From Capitella teleta (taxonomy: Eukaryota; Annelida; Polychaeta; Capitellidae), in assembly GCA_000328365.1 (NCBI GenBank), contig KB298452.1:3479-67478 (forward strand): a stretch of 64,000 bases of DNA. The letters run 5' to 3'. The number at the start of each line of letters is the position of its first letter. Within the stretch, counting starts at the first letter, position 1. The notes under the pieces were generated by a model. The model saw only the letters and a list, made by a program, of their open reading frames with translations, did not search any database and was not told the origin of the DNA. The position numbers were made by a program, and so were the translations under genes. This document shows, piece after piece, positions 46,510 through 56,432 of this stretch.

Positions 46510-48330
46510 CACCGCTAGCATTTCTCGTAAAAATCGTAAAAAGGTCATTTGAAGAGCGCAGACTGTTAAGTGAATTATACATTGTAATAAAAGATAAGTG
46601 GGATAAAAAATAAAACCTATGAATAGTTAACAAAACTTTGGAGGCGATTCGCTGCTCAACTGGCAACCAGTGCAATGCTCTCAGTATGGGCGTGATGTGC
46701 GCGTCGATCTCGGATTCCAGCCAGGACACGTGGAGCACTATTCTGGACTACTTGCATTGTTTTCCTTGTTGCCGCTGAACAGGTGAGCAGCAGTGCATTT
46801 CCGTAGTCAATGCGTGAATTAACACAGGCGGAGATGACCTTGGCACAGGCGTCTTTGGTGAGATGCTGGCGTATCTGACGGATGCAACAAAGGTGGAAGC
46901 CTTGGTAGCAGCGCCAACGAGCTGATCCAAGGAGAGCTTCTGGTCGAGCACAATGCCGAGGGCGCGTGCGGAATGCGAAGGGGTAATGGTGGACTGTCCC
47001 ACACTGATGCGGATTTCCAGTTCATTTAACTTGAACAGTGTCCTTTTACTGGCAACTAGGACAGCCTCAGTCTTTTCATCATTGATCAGCAATCTATTCG
47101 ATATGAGCCAGTTTCGGACGCTGTTAATGCATGAGTTCATCACCTCAAGGGAAGCACTGAGGTTTTCAATGGGTAGTCTGCAATATAAGTGCGTATCATC
47201 AGCGTAACTGTGCCTTGCAATACCAGAAAATCTAGCCACAAGCGGGATAGTACACAGGAGAAACAAGATCGGGCCCATCGCCGAGCCCTGGAGTACGCCT
47301 ACATCTAAATTAGTTGTTTGCGACCAAGTGTCATTGATGGTGACAAATGGCTGGCGATCATGAAGATAGGATTGTAGCCAGCTGAATGCAGCTCCATTGA
47401 TGCTCAGTTCCTGCTCCACACGCGCGAGTAACACAACATGATCAACGGTGTCAAAGGCTGCACTCAAATCTAGCAGCACGAGCAATGCAGATTCACCAGA
47501 GTCCATGATTTGTTCCAAGTCTGTTTTCACTTTGAGCATGGCCGTCTCCGTGCCATGGTGAGCTTTATACGCAGAATGGAAATCATTATGTAGATTGTTG
47601 GCTCTTAAGTAGTCAGTCAATTGGTCTACGACGACCCTTTTAAGAAGTTTGCTTAGGAAGGGGATATTAAAAACGGGGCGATAGTTCTTTAACTGTTCTC
47701 GATCCAGTGTCGCTTTTTTTTGAGTCTGGGAGAAACTTGTGCCATCTTCAGAGCATGAGGGACAGTCTCAGTAGCCAGAGACTGGTTAATGATGAACGTG
47801 AAACGAGAGAGAAGTACATTGAGCAGGTCAAGAACTCTCAGCAACGACGACGGAAAGAGGTCCAAGGAGCAGGTCTTGGGTGGGCTAGCCAGGATCAGCC
47901 TCCGTATCTCATTCTCCATCACATGAATAAAATAAATAAAATTCGTGAGGGTACATGAGCAGCGGCTATCGTCTGCCTCAATCAGTGGTAATCTTGATGA
48001 ATGTCAAGTATTAGCATGGATTGCAGCAATTTTCTGCCAAAAGAAGGACGAGAACTCCTCCACCAGGACGCTGGGCTCTTTCGAGGGTATAGTCGATCAT
48101 GGTCTTGTCCTTGGCTAGCAGCCTGTCGATGAGGGTGAAGGCCTCCTTCGATGATGCCCCGTTCGGTTTATTCTGGAAGTAAGCTTTCTTTTTCTTGTCG
48201 ATGAGTCTAACCACTTTAGTGCACTGGTCTTTCCACATCTCAAAGTGCACTTGAAGCTCTGTTTTCTTAAACTTTTTCTCAGGGGGCCTCCTCTTCAGCC
48301 TTTCATTATGGATCTTATTAAGAATATACT
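46510..48330 (-). mobile_element. LINE fragment with most of the RT domain
   Basis: Minus-strand non-LTR retrotransposon, 5'-truncated. In order: a basic pre-RT segment (TELQVHFEMWKDQCTKV, DKKKKAYFQNK; about 48300-48060), DLFPSSLLRVLDLLNVL (about 47900), then a 290-codon frame (46748-47620) with LLDLSAAFDTVDH, GVLQGSAMGPILF and HSYADDTHLYCRL, which carries the RT active-site YADD. The C-terminal region (ILRALHWLPVEQRIASKV) is near 46660. It is split over several frames, so inactive, although the YADD motif survives. Confidence 0.85.
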
Positions 48331-48333
48331 GGG

Positions 48334-48400
48334 GGCTTGGTTTGCAGCTGCATATTAGACAATTGCTTCCACCCAATTCATTGCCAAACTCACACCACAG
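48334..48400 (-). pseudogene. Relic of an antistasin-type exon
   Basis: Minus strand encodes LWCEFGNELGGSNCLICSCKP, matching the antistasin unit LWCEFGNELDGNGCPMCSCKP of the inhibitor gene (exon 2). Only this piece is left. It runs directly into the LINE fragment, so the LINE probably landed in or next to an old copy of the inhibitor gene in inverted orientation. Confidence 0.75.
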
Positions 48401-48549
48401 CTAGCATACATATATATAATAATAATAATAAATTTATTCAAACACGTACAGTTTGGCAAACAGTGGCAGTTGATGGTGACCGCTAGAAACAAAGTTGTTT
48501 ATGCGTCACCTGCAAATGAATGAAAACGTGAGAAAAAAAAAAGAAAAAG

Positions 48550-48550
<1 letters not shown>

Positions 48551-48629
<79 letters not shown>
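48551..48629. repeat. (AC)n microsatellite
   Basis: About 79 bp of uninterrupted AC dinucleotide repeat. Confidence 0.95.
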
Positions 48630-48633
<4 letters not shown>

Positions 48634-48639
48634 GAATAT

Positions 48640-49715
48640 AACAAGATCAATTGGTATAATATAAATAGGTTTTAAACATACTTTGAGATAAATAAAGACT
48701 TTAAGGTTTTTTTGAAAGATAATATCGAAGAGTTGCTCAAAATAGGAGCGATTATATTATTAATATTATGTGGTGTTTGGTATTGTAAGCATCTTTGTCT
48801 GAGGGTTGTTCGGCAGAGGGGTTGAATAATGTTTGAATGACACCTGGTGTTATGACTATGGTTTGGATGAGTTAGAATAAAGAATTGAGAAACAGAGGGA
48901 GGGGAGCATATGGTGGACTAGTTTGTAGGTAAATATGGAGAGTCGGTAAATATAAAGTCTTCAAGTGTTAGAATATTGCAGTCGTGAAAGAGAGGTCGAG
49001 TATGCGTCAGTCGAGGACGGTTTGATAATATGACGTCAAGGCATGCCATAACTAAAAAATAATCATGATTTAATAGATTTATGCACTTAACCGCCCTTTT
49101 TTATGGCACTAACCGTGTTTGATACAGACAGTATTTTAATTATAGAAATACAATCAATATAATTTACCTGATTTACACCATATATCCTGCTCCTGGATGC
49201 AGGAATCCGGGAACCGTTCTCCCCTTCATTTCCACACGACCCGCCTTCTGTCTGACCAGACGAATCCAGCTATTCCTCATCATCTGCGCCATTGCAATTC
49301 ATCTTTTTATCACAAACATACTCGAGCTACACAAAGTTTCCCTCTGCGCATCTGTACATATTATGCCGGGCTCCTGTCGTGGCCTTCATCGGGGCAGCTC
49401 CACACAGAGTCCAATATATATCCAGGCACTTTGGAATACTTATGCTTTCGTGACGAGTAGTGGTGACGAGGAGTGTTGGTCAGATATGACATGATTCTTA
49501 TGGCTTTGATACTAGTAGAACCCCTTTCATGGACCGTAATGTACAAACAGGTATAACTTACGATTACCCTTAAATATGAGACGAGGGGAAAATACTTTCC
49601 TAACTCAGCCCTCTGAATTAACAGTCAAATAATCGTTTGGGGGGCAATCTGAGTGACTACCGTTGATTACTAATTTCTTCACAGATACACACCTACCCAA
49701 GTATAGGACCTCATT
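48640..49715. other. Intergenic DNA, no gene recognised
   Basis: Short open frames only, without splice signals or family similarity. Confidence 0.4.
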
Positions 49716-50316
49716 TTAATGACATGTCTGAATTTTGGTTTGGTCTTTAAATTCCGATCTACGGATTATCTGGCCTGAGACTTTCTGGCAGATGAAGGTT
49801 GATGGCTGCGGTGCCTCAGTTCCAGCCCTTTTCAGCCATTTTTGTATTTCACTGCCTTTAAAATGATAATAAAAGGAGATCACAAAAGTGGGTGTCGCTC
49901 TGACGCTTATCCTATACGGTTTCAACTCCGTTAAAGAGTAATGTCCCAAGACGATGTTCAGAAATGGTGCCTCGACGATTACAAAGATTGCACGGATCAC
50001 GTTCTTGACGGCAGGAATTGTGTTTACCTCAGAGTGATTGTGTCGCTGTTGTAGAATAAGCCTTGAAGTATGAACTCCTGTGTGTGCCAATTCACCATGC
50101 ATGTGCTGAAGTCGCCAGGAAAACTATCGGTTGGGCGTATTTTTACTTTCCTCTCCCTCGTGGGTGTCGCTGATATCATGCCATACAATGTGCAGAAGCT
50201 TCCAGTGAAGGGAGTTTTTAAAGTTGATAACGTCATGTTAAAGATATTCCCAGGATCTGTTATAAGAGAAACTGAGATTTACCTTTTTCGATAGCAATTT
50301 GCCCGCTGATGTTCAG
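49716..50316 (-). CDS. Candidate host gene fragment, function unknown
   Basis: Minus-strand open stretches with protein-like composition. A piece PLNISGQIAIEK ends at a GTAAAT donor (about 50283). After a short intron with acceptor ataacag (about 50258), an open stretch contains GNIFNMTLSTLKTPFTGSF, RERKVKIRPTDSFPGDFS and LFYNSDTITLR, then a GTAAAC donor. A further stretch (NVIRAIFVIVEAPFLNIVL, RISVRATPTFVIS) follows but does not join in frame at any acceptor I can find. I recognise no family. It could be a decayed gene. Confidence 0.3.
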
Positions 50317-50321
50317 TGGCT

Positions 50322-50530
50322 CAGGTATTCTGATGCACCTCTGTCTGGTGTTATAAATGGCACTGACAACAAAAGTTGTTCAATGCAATCGGTCAGTTCT
50401 TGGTGAAATTGCGTCAGACTTCTGACATCGACAGCCCAGCATTTGGTGATGACCTTGCTAATCTCATTTTAAATTGCGGGTATTCTGGATCCGCGTCTGC
50501 CCACTAGCTGTTCTATCCACTTCAACCTAG
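50322..50530 (-). pseudogene. Possible protein-kinase C-lobe relic
   Basis: The minus strand encodes NEISKVITKCWAVDVRSLTQ and FHQELTDCIEQLL, which resembles the last helices of tyrosine-kinase-like domains (CW-x2-D-x2-R-x3-F-x2-L). Upstream in frame, a weak EQLVGRRGSRIP-like piece is cut by a stop codon, and no rest of a kinase is present. Short, so the call is tentative. Confidence 0.35.
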
Positions 50531-50622
50531 CTAGGAAACCAAACGACTGAAGCTTCATATAGATATATTTTCAAACGAAGGGAAAAACAAATGTGGCTTA
50601 CAATGCTTGAAACAATAAACTA

Positions 50623-51681
50623 TTAGTTCTGACAGTGCACTCCCATGATAGCTTCAATTAGAACGTCATACCACACTGGTTGAAAATGAACTCCATCGTT
50701 GGAGAGCGTAACCAGCGATGACGTCACATTAACCAAGTCGAGAAAACTATAGATCTTGGAAGTAGTATGTTCGATGATATCTCTCTTTAGCATCGAGAAC
50801 ATATTTTGGTTTAAAACATGAATCTGATCCAAAGCAAGAAGTCCAAAGAATCGCTTGTATTTGTACCGACTCTTTGGGACGCGAGGCGATTCGAATTCAG
50901 CAGTACCTGGAAGCAAGTACACTTCAGATCGAGCAGGCTTTCGCTTCTTCAGTATTGATAAAAAATGCTCAAAGTGGTCTCGGAAATTCGCAGCTGAATA
51001 CTTTTTTAAGTGGTTCATTGGAATAAAAAATAGATTGAAATCCGGGAAGTGATTCCCAAGGTAGCTGTCAAAGAGAATCTCCTCATAAGTAATGTTGCTT
51101 GACCCAAGAGAGATGTGTCGCTGAGCCGGAAATAGGTCGGCGCTGATGTATTCGATCCGCAGCGTCTTTTGTAACTCTCCTGGCAATTGGCATTGGCTGC
51201 GGAAGGAAGCACAACGGTTGCATTTGTACGAATCACCCATCACAGTCTTAATCCGCAGTGTTTGATTTCCTCGGGCGAAATAATTCACATTTGCTTTTCC
51301 ATCTCCATGATGTTCGTGCTCTATTGTGGTGCATGCTATCCCAGCTTTTTTTAGCTTTGTTTGCAAACTGAGTGCATATCGCTTGCCTTGTGAGTCTCCC
51401 AATACCCCGATGCTGCGGATCTGAGACTTCTGCAAGCAATTCGGGATATTTGCTGGCACTATTTCACATGCAAGAGGCTGGAAAGAAGTGAAGTTGTCAG
51501 CCCATTCGACGATGGAAGGATAGTAGTGGTTCTGCTGGATGTATCTACGGAAGAATTGCTTCGAGCAAATTGGTTTCTTTTGATTATCCTGGCGCAACTG
51601 GGCTGATTTCTGAATAGGTTTTGAAGAAAGTTCGCTCCAGTAAAAAGTGACAAGCAACGACAATGCCACAAAGAGAAGCAT
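50623..51681 (-). CDS. SGNH/PC-esterase-like type II membrane protein
   Basis: Single-exon frame of about 352 residues. It begins with a hydrophobic signal-anchor (MLLFVALSLLVTFYW) and a short Ser/Lys stem, so the body is probably in the Golgi lumen or outside the cell. The body has a GVLGDSQGKRY block (block I of SGNH esterases, GDS serine) and near the end LSNDGVHFQPVWYDVL (block V, D-x-x-H catalytic pair), as in PC-esterase/NXPE/Cas1-type acyl-esterases or acyltransferases that act on glycans. Cysteines in CNRCASFRSQC may form disulfides. The first in-frame ATG is at 51681. A few codons upstream follow an acceptor-like ctcaatttcag, so an extra 5' exon is possible. The substrate is unknown. 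Confidence 0.65.
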   Translation of the reverse strand: MLLFVALSLLVTFYWSELSSKPIQKSAQLRQDNQKKPICSKQFFRRYIQQNHYYPSIVEWADNFTSFQPLACEIVPANIPNCLQKSQIRSIGVLGDSQGKRYALSLQTKLKKAGIACTTIEHEHHGDGKANVNYFARGNQTLRIKTVMGDSYKCNRCASFRSQCQLPGELQKTLRIEYISADLFPAQRHISLGSSNITYEEILFDSYLGNHFPDFNLFFIPMNHLKKYSAANFRDHFEHFLSILKKRKPARSEVYLLPGTAEFESPRVPKSRYKYKRFFGLLALDQIHVLNQNMFSMLKRDIIEHTTSKIYSFLDLVNVTSSLVTLSNDGVHFQPVWYDVLIEAIMGVHCQN

Positions 51682-51696
51682 CAATATTTTCACCAA

Positions 51697-54365
51697 GCTG
51701 AAATTGAGACGAATAACTGAACATTTATAAATGTACCAAATTAATATATTGGAATGAGCATAATATAGTATAACTGGACCTAAAGATTCGAATTCTTAAG
51801 ACACCAACGAGGCTTACATGCTAATAATAAAATGAAATAAATATAAATAATTGTGTTTGATATTTCATATAATGATAGCGCAATTAATATGAACTTAAAA
51901 TCAAAATCTCTTTGGTAATATCCATTCACGTACTGAAAGCGTTTCCCATAAATCAGGATTTGTTTTCATATAATATATGAAAACAAATAATAAAATATCA
52001 TCTTATTTATTCTAAGTCTCCACCTACGAGACTGTACTTGGGTATACAGTCCGGGGGGAATGGAACTTTTACCTTTGGTTGAAAAGTCTAACACTCAGTG
52101 AAACACCTAACTAATAACGGGCTCGAAGAATGAGGTAACTAAATCGTAAATTTAACCAACAAAGTCTGCACTGTGTTGCTCAATCACTAAGAGAATGTTA
52201 CATAATCACAATTATCACGTGCTAATGGCTACCTTTGGTTACTTGAATTTTCCACCAGTTTCGTCATCCCGAATAACTGCGTTGCACTGCGACCTTCGGC
52301 AGAAGTAGAATTCAAAGTAATCAACGTTGCTCAAATTCAAATACAGTTGGGTAACATGTTTAGGAGATATCGATTAGCAGAAACAAGAACCAATTCCGTG
52401 CATAATTTATTGTTAATGTGATCGTTCCGGTGCGTGTAGTTGGCTCTCGATCTCTGTTGTGTCTGTCGTTATTGGTTTCGTATTGTGAATTTTCATCGAG
52501 AGTTATTCACATACAAGACTATATGCTGCATATGGTGATACATACTAGTCTAGCAGACATTTAGGTCCCAGTTTTAATTAATGGCCAACAAAAAATTAAA
52601 AAAAAAAAAAAAAAAATAAATAAATAAATGAAATTTCAGGCTTAGTATCAGCATATAAATGTGATCCGTTTGGACCCATTCACTGCTTCGGATGGAATGT
52701 TTATAATAGTTCATGAATTGTTTTTTCCCGATCCTTTTACAGCTCCATCCAATGTTAAGCAAATCAGCAAATTTGCTAATTAAATTTCGTATAAACACAA
52801 TATTTGTAACAGACACGTAATGAGATGGAAATCATAACGTCAACTACTGGCTTTTTGTCGAGCCCCCCCCCCCCGCCACAGGAAAAAAAAAAAAAAAAAA
52901 AAAAAGAAGCTCAATTTTTCCTGATGTCCTATGTTGTTTTAATACAAGCTAATCTCTATATCTATGAATTCATCAAGAATCATTTTGAATTGAATCGCTT
53001 GAGTTGATCCGTTGCCATGGCAACCTGTACGTTTTGGCTTGACTCGCCTTGCGGCAAATCTGTTGACCCACAATAATTTTATTTGGAGATTAATTAGCTT
53101 GTATTATAAAGTATTAGCGTTTGCCTCACGTGACGTCATCACTTTGTGTGCTCAAATAAATATTCGAACAAAATCTTCAAAATGCGTGCTTTCTTGACAA
53201 CGCCTTGAACAGGCATGGGTATTAATTATAGTTTTTCCCAGTTTATGATTCGCGAAATGTAGACGATTGTTTTGTATTTCATCATATATCGAATTACCAC
53301 GGAATATTCATGAATTAGAAATAGACGACAATTAAATTTCAGACTAATGTTTACCAGGATCAATCATTAAAATAGGACCACACGGCCGGCTCATCTTTTG
53401 ATTCAACATGACTTGATCGCCGTGACAGCGACGCCTCGGCACTCGATTGTCGCTTCGAATGTGTCTCAGTGCATGGTTGAATTATCTTCGATTTTATTAT
53501 GCACGATCTTAGCATCCGAAAAATCGTCTTCGTTGAGAGTGAGAAGAGATACTTTGCGTCGTTTTGCAATATAGTTTGATATCGCTGACAATATATATAC
53601 AAAGAGTTATTAGACTTCAAACATAGGCGATTTAACATGGAAAAGATGGGACGCCATAGATTTTTGTCCGCACTTTTCCGCGCATGCGCAGTGCGGAATT
53701 CTATTTTTAGCTCTTTTATATAGACAAACGCTATATAAACAAGATGGGATCGGCCTATCTCCCCAATATGAAAGAATGGTCAATGCGTGTCCCCTAGGTG
53801 AACGACTCACAGTTTCGCGCGAATTACGTAATTATATAATTATTAATTTATACTATAATGTGTGCAATAGTAATAATTTGTTCATAATTTCAGCGTTTTT
53901 GGTGCACCGAAACCGGAATCTGCGATAATCGGGGGAACGAGTGGCAGGGTTGTCATGGCAACGGGCGACACGTGAGGATCACTGTTCACTAGCAATATCG
54001 AATAAATTATGTGTGTATATGCAAGGTAGTATATAGGACACTAGTGCAAGGTACAATCTCCATATCTGATTACCAAATCAATATGACGGCAACAATGGAA
54101 GCAACAAATCCACACTCTTAATTCGTGTCTTCTATAAACCATAAAAAAATTTAAGGTCGAAAATTATTATTTTGCGATGTAAGAATTAATTAGGGAGTTG
54201 GGTTGGGCTTTGTGTTTTGTCTTTCGTTTTTTTTTTTTTTTTTTTTTTTTGCTTTTTTTGGGGGGGCTTTTTATTTTTGTTGGGGGGGGAGGGCAAATTT
54301 TGCCTTATTTCAGTCATTAGTGTTGAGGTCAAATTTTCGAAGCAAATGAACAATTGAAATTATAT
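51697..54365. other. Intergenic DNA with low-complexity tracts
   Basis: No gene seen. Contains a C-run/A-run (52863-52904), an A run (52597-52615), a T/G-rich tract (54228-54292) and an NRF1-like gcgcatgcgcag at about 53680. A minus-strand open frame at 53360-53638 ends in KDEPAVWSYFND; I could not assign it. Confidence 0.4.
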
Positions 54366-54558
54366 GCAGCGAGCGGAATTGGCGATGAATCGATGTCCTG
54401 TAGAAATCAACAGGTTTTACACACAAAGTAGTGACGTCACATAATGAATATTCATTATTCAAATTACCTGCATATCAAGCAGCGAGCGGAATTGGCGATG
54501 AATTGATGTCCTGTAGAAATCAACAGGTTTACACACAAAGTAGTGACGTCACATAATG
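54366..54558 (+). repeat. Tandem direct repeat, period about 113 bp, cut by an assembly gap
   Basis: The unit starting gcagcgagcggaattggcga occurs at 54366-54446 and again at 54479-54558, nearly identical. Each contains gtagtgacgtcacataatg. The second copy runs straight into the N gap, so more copies may be collapsed. Confidence 0.85.
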
Positions 54559-54608
54559 NNNNNNNNNNNNNNNNNNNNNNNNNNNNNNNNNNNNNNNNNN
54601 NNNNNNNN
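54559..54608. other. Assembly gap of 50 N
   Basis: A round 50-N run inside or next to a tandem repeat; the true length is unknown. Confidence 0.95.
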
Positions 54609-54944
54609 ACTCTGTGCATTTGTGAACCATGCGCACTGAAAAGATTAGAAGTTGATTTGTTCTGCTTCTCCGACAGTTCGTACAGATAACATCAGCCTCA
54701 TTTGATTCCAGCTCATCACCACAGAGTGATCGCATAACACCCAGGATTTATATTCCAACATGCGTGATTGTTCACAGCTTCTGCTGCCCTGCACTGAACG
54801 ACGATTGGTCTGATGTACTTATGTACTACTTGTACGTTGCATATAGTAAGTCTGTGATCACACAGATCAGTATCAGTATGTTGCCTCTGAATGGCCGTTC
54901 AGAAACTAGTACTTGCATTCTCTTTTTGCTATATCTTTCCGACT

Positions 54945-55210
54945 GCACCGTGAGTTATATATTTACATTTGTGTGTTGGCATATGTTGAATTTTCTTTTC
55001 TGTGTACTCTTTCAGATGAGCACTGATAGACAGTGAAATTCGGATATAAATCAATCAACATCTCGCAAGCGAATCATTTGAATTTATTTCTCTTCTTTTG
55101 GCCGATGAATAAAATATGTGCGATATTTCACGAATGCGATTAATGATGAGTTATCAATATACACGTCAGTTCAATTTATTACAGAAGTGAAAATACACGA
55201 ACAAAAAATA
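54945..55210 (+). pseudogene. Relic of the 3' end of the WAP/antistasin gene
   Basis: About 260 bp match 45083-45330: the CACC-gtgagttatata donor, the last intron, an acceptor followed by a stop, then the 3' UTR with atcatttgaatttat, cttcttttggcc and the AATAAA-type signal. Divergence is moderate. The coding modules that should precede it are not present, but an assembly gap lies 340 bp upstream. Confidence 0.75.
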
Positions 55211-56432
55211 TTCTATAGGCGAGAGTTGATTGAAAATTGGAAAGCTAGCTTAGTATGTCGCCAATACACCCACGCACAATAGTTTAGGCCTTTTTAATGA
55301 TAGATATATTTGGAAGACATGATATTATATATAGGTAGGGGTATAGAATGAAGCAAAGATTTCTATTACTATAATATTGTGTTTAGATTTATGTTTCTGC
55401 GCCAAGCTATTCAATGAAATTATTATATTATGGTAGACCGCATGCATAAGGGCATTTTGCCCGGTGAAAACCAGCCTCCTGGAAGCACGCCTACTAGATG
55501 CCTTTGAAGTTGATGCATATATACTTGCAATTATAACGCAAGCTATGGTGCATCGCTCTTACGCAGACGTACGTACGTATAGAGAATTCACTCAAATTTA
55601 CTAACATCCGGGAAAGCTCAAAGTCAAGCGAGTTTAGACTTAGCCTAGATAAGCCGTAGCAAATGTTTTCCTCTATGCAACAATATTGAGATGGCATTCG
55701 TCAATCACAGATAACAACATACAATACTGCGAACTGCAGTGGGTGAACATTAAGATACTCTAATGATTAACTAATATACAAGATCAGAGGAAGAAGAAGC
55801 AAAAGAAAAGTGTCAAAAAGTGACCGGAATTCAATTGCACATAGCTAGAATGATATAGGGGGATCGGATTGCTAGTGTTTCATAAAGTGAAAAAGGATAT
55901 ATTCAACAGCAGAATTAAATGATTGAATATGGAAAATGCTGCATACTAAACTGGTGACTTCGTAATTAACTCAATCCAAGCACCATTATAATAGCATTGT
56001 GATAAGCAATACACTTTCCCCTCATAACAGTCTGGAAATAGAGTAGTTATGAGAACACATGACATTTCTAAAGTAAAGTACTAAAGTTTAATTCTTTTAA
56101 ATATTAATGTCATCAAAATGCATCCATAATTTTGCATAAAATTAATTTGTTCGTGATAAATACTATCAAACAAAAATATAAATTTGGCAAATAAATTAAT
56201 TGTGAAATAGGATTTAAGAGCGCCTTGAAGAAGTTACTAGCTGCTAGTATCTTATTTGGCAACGGTTTGTCTAGAGATCCTAAAGTCATCATCTAATCAT
56301 AACGTATCTTTGTTTACTGATAAAAGACTATTCTTTTGACTTGACCTGACCTGACCTACTTCTCTGCATCCGGAAGTAAGGAATGCGTCATTGCACAGAA
56401 CTCTAGTGTCACACGACATCGCTGATTCCAAG
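55211..56432. other. Intergenic DNA upstream of RSRC2
   Basis: AT-rich, no gene recognised. The last about 100 bp should contain the RSRC2 promoter and 5' UTR. Confidence 0.4.

Noticed and set aside
53360-53638. Possible BED-type zinc-finger or hAT transposase fragment (KDEPAVWSYF)
   Set aside because: Only a few residues look suggestive; the Cys/His pattern is missing and no element ends were found.
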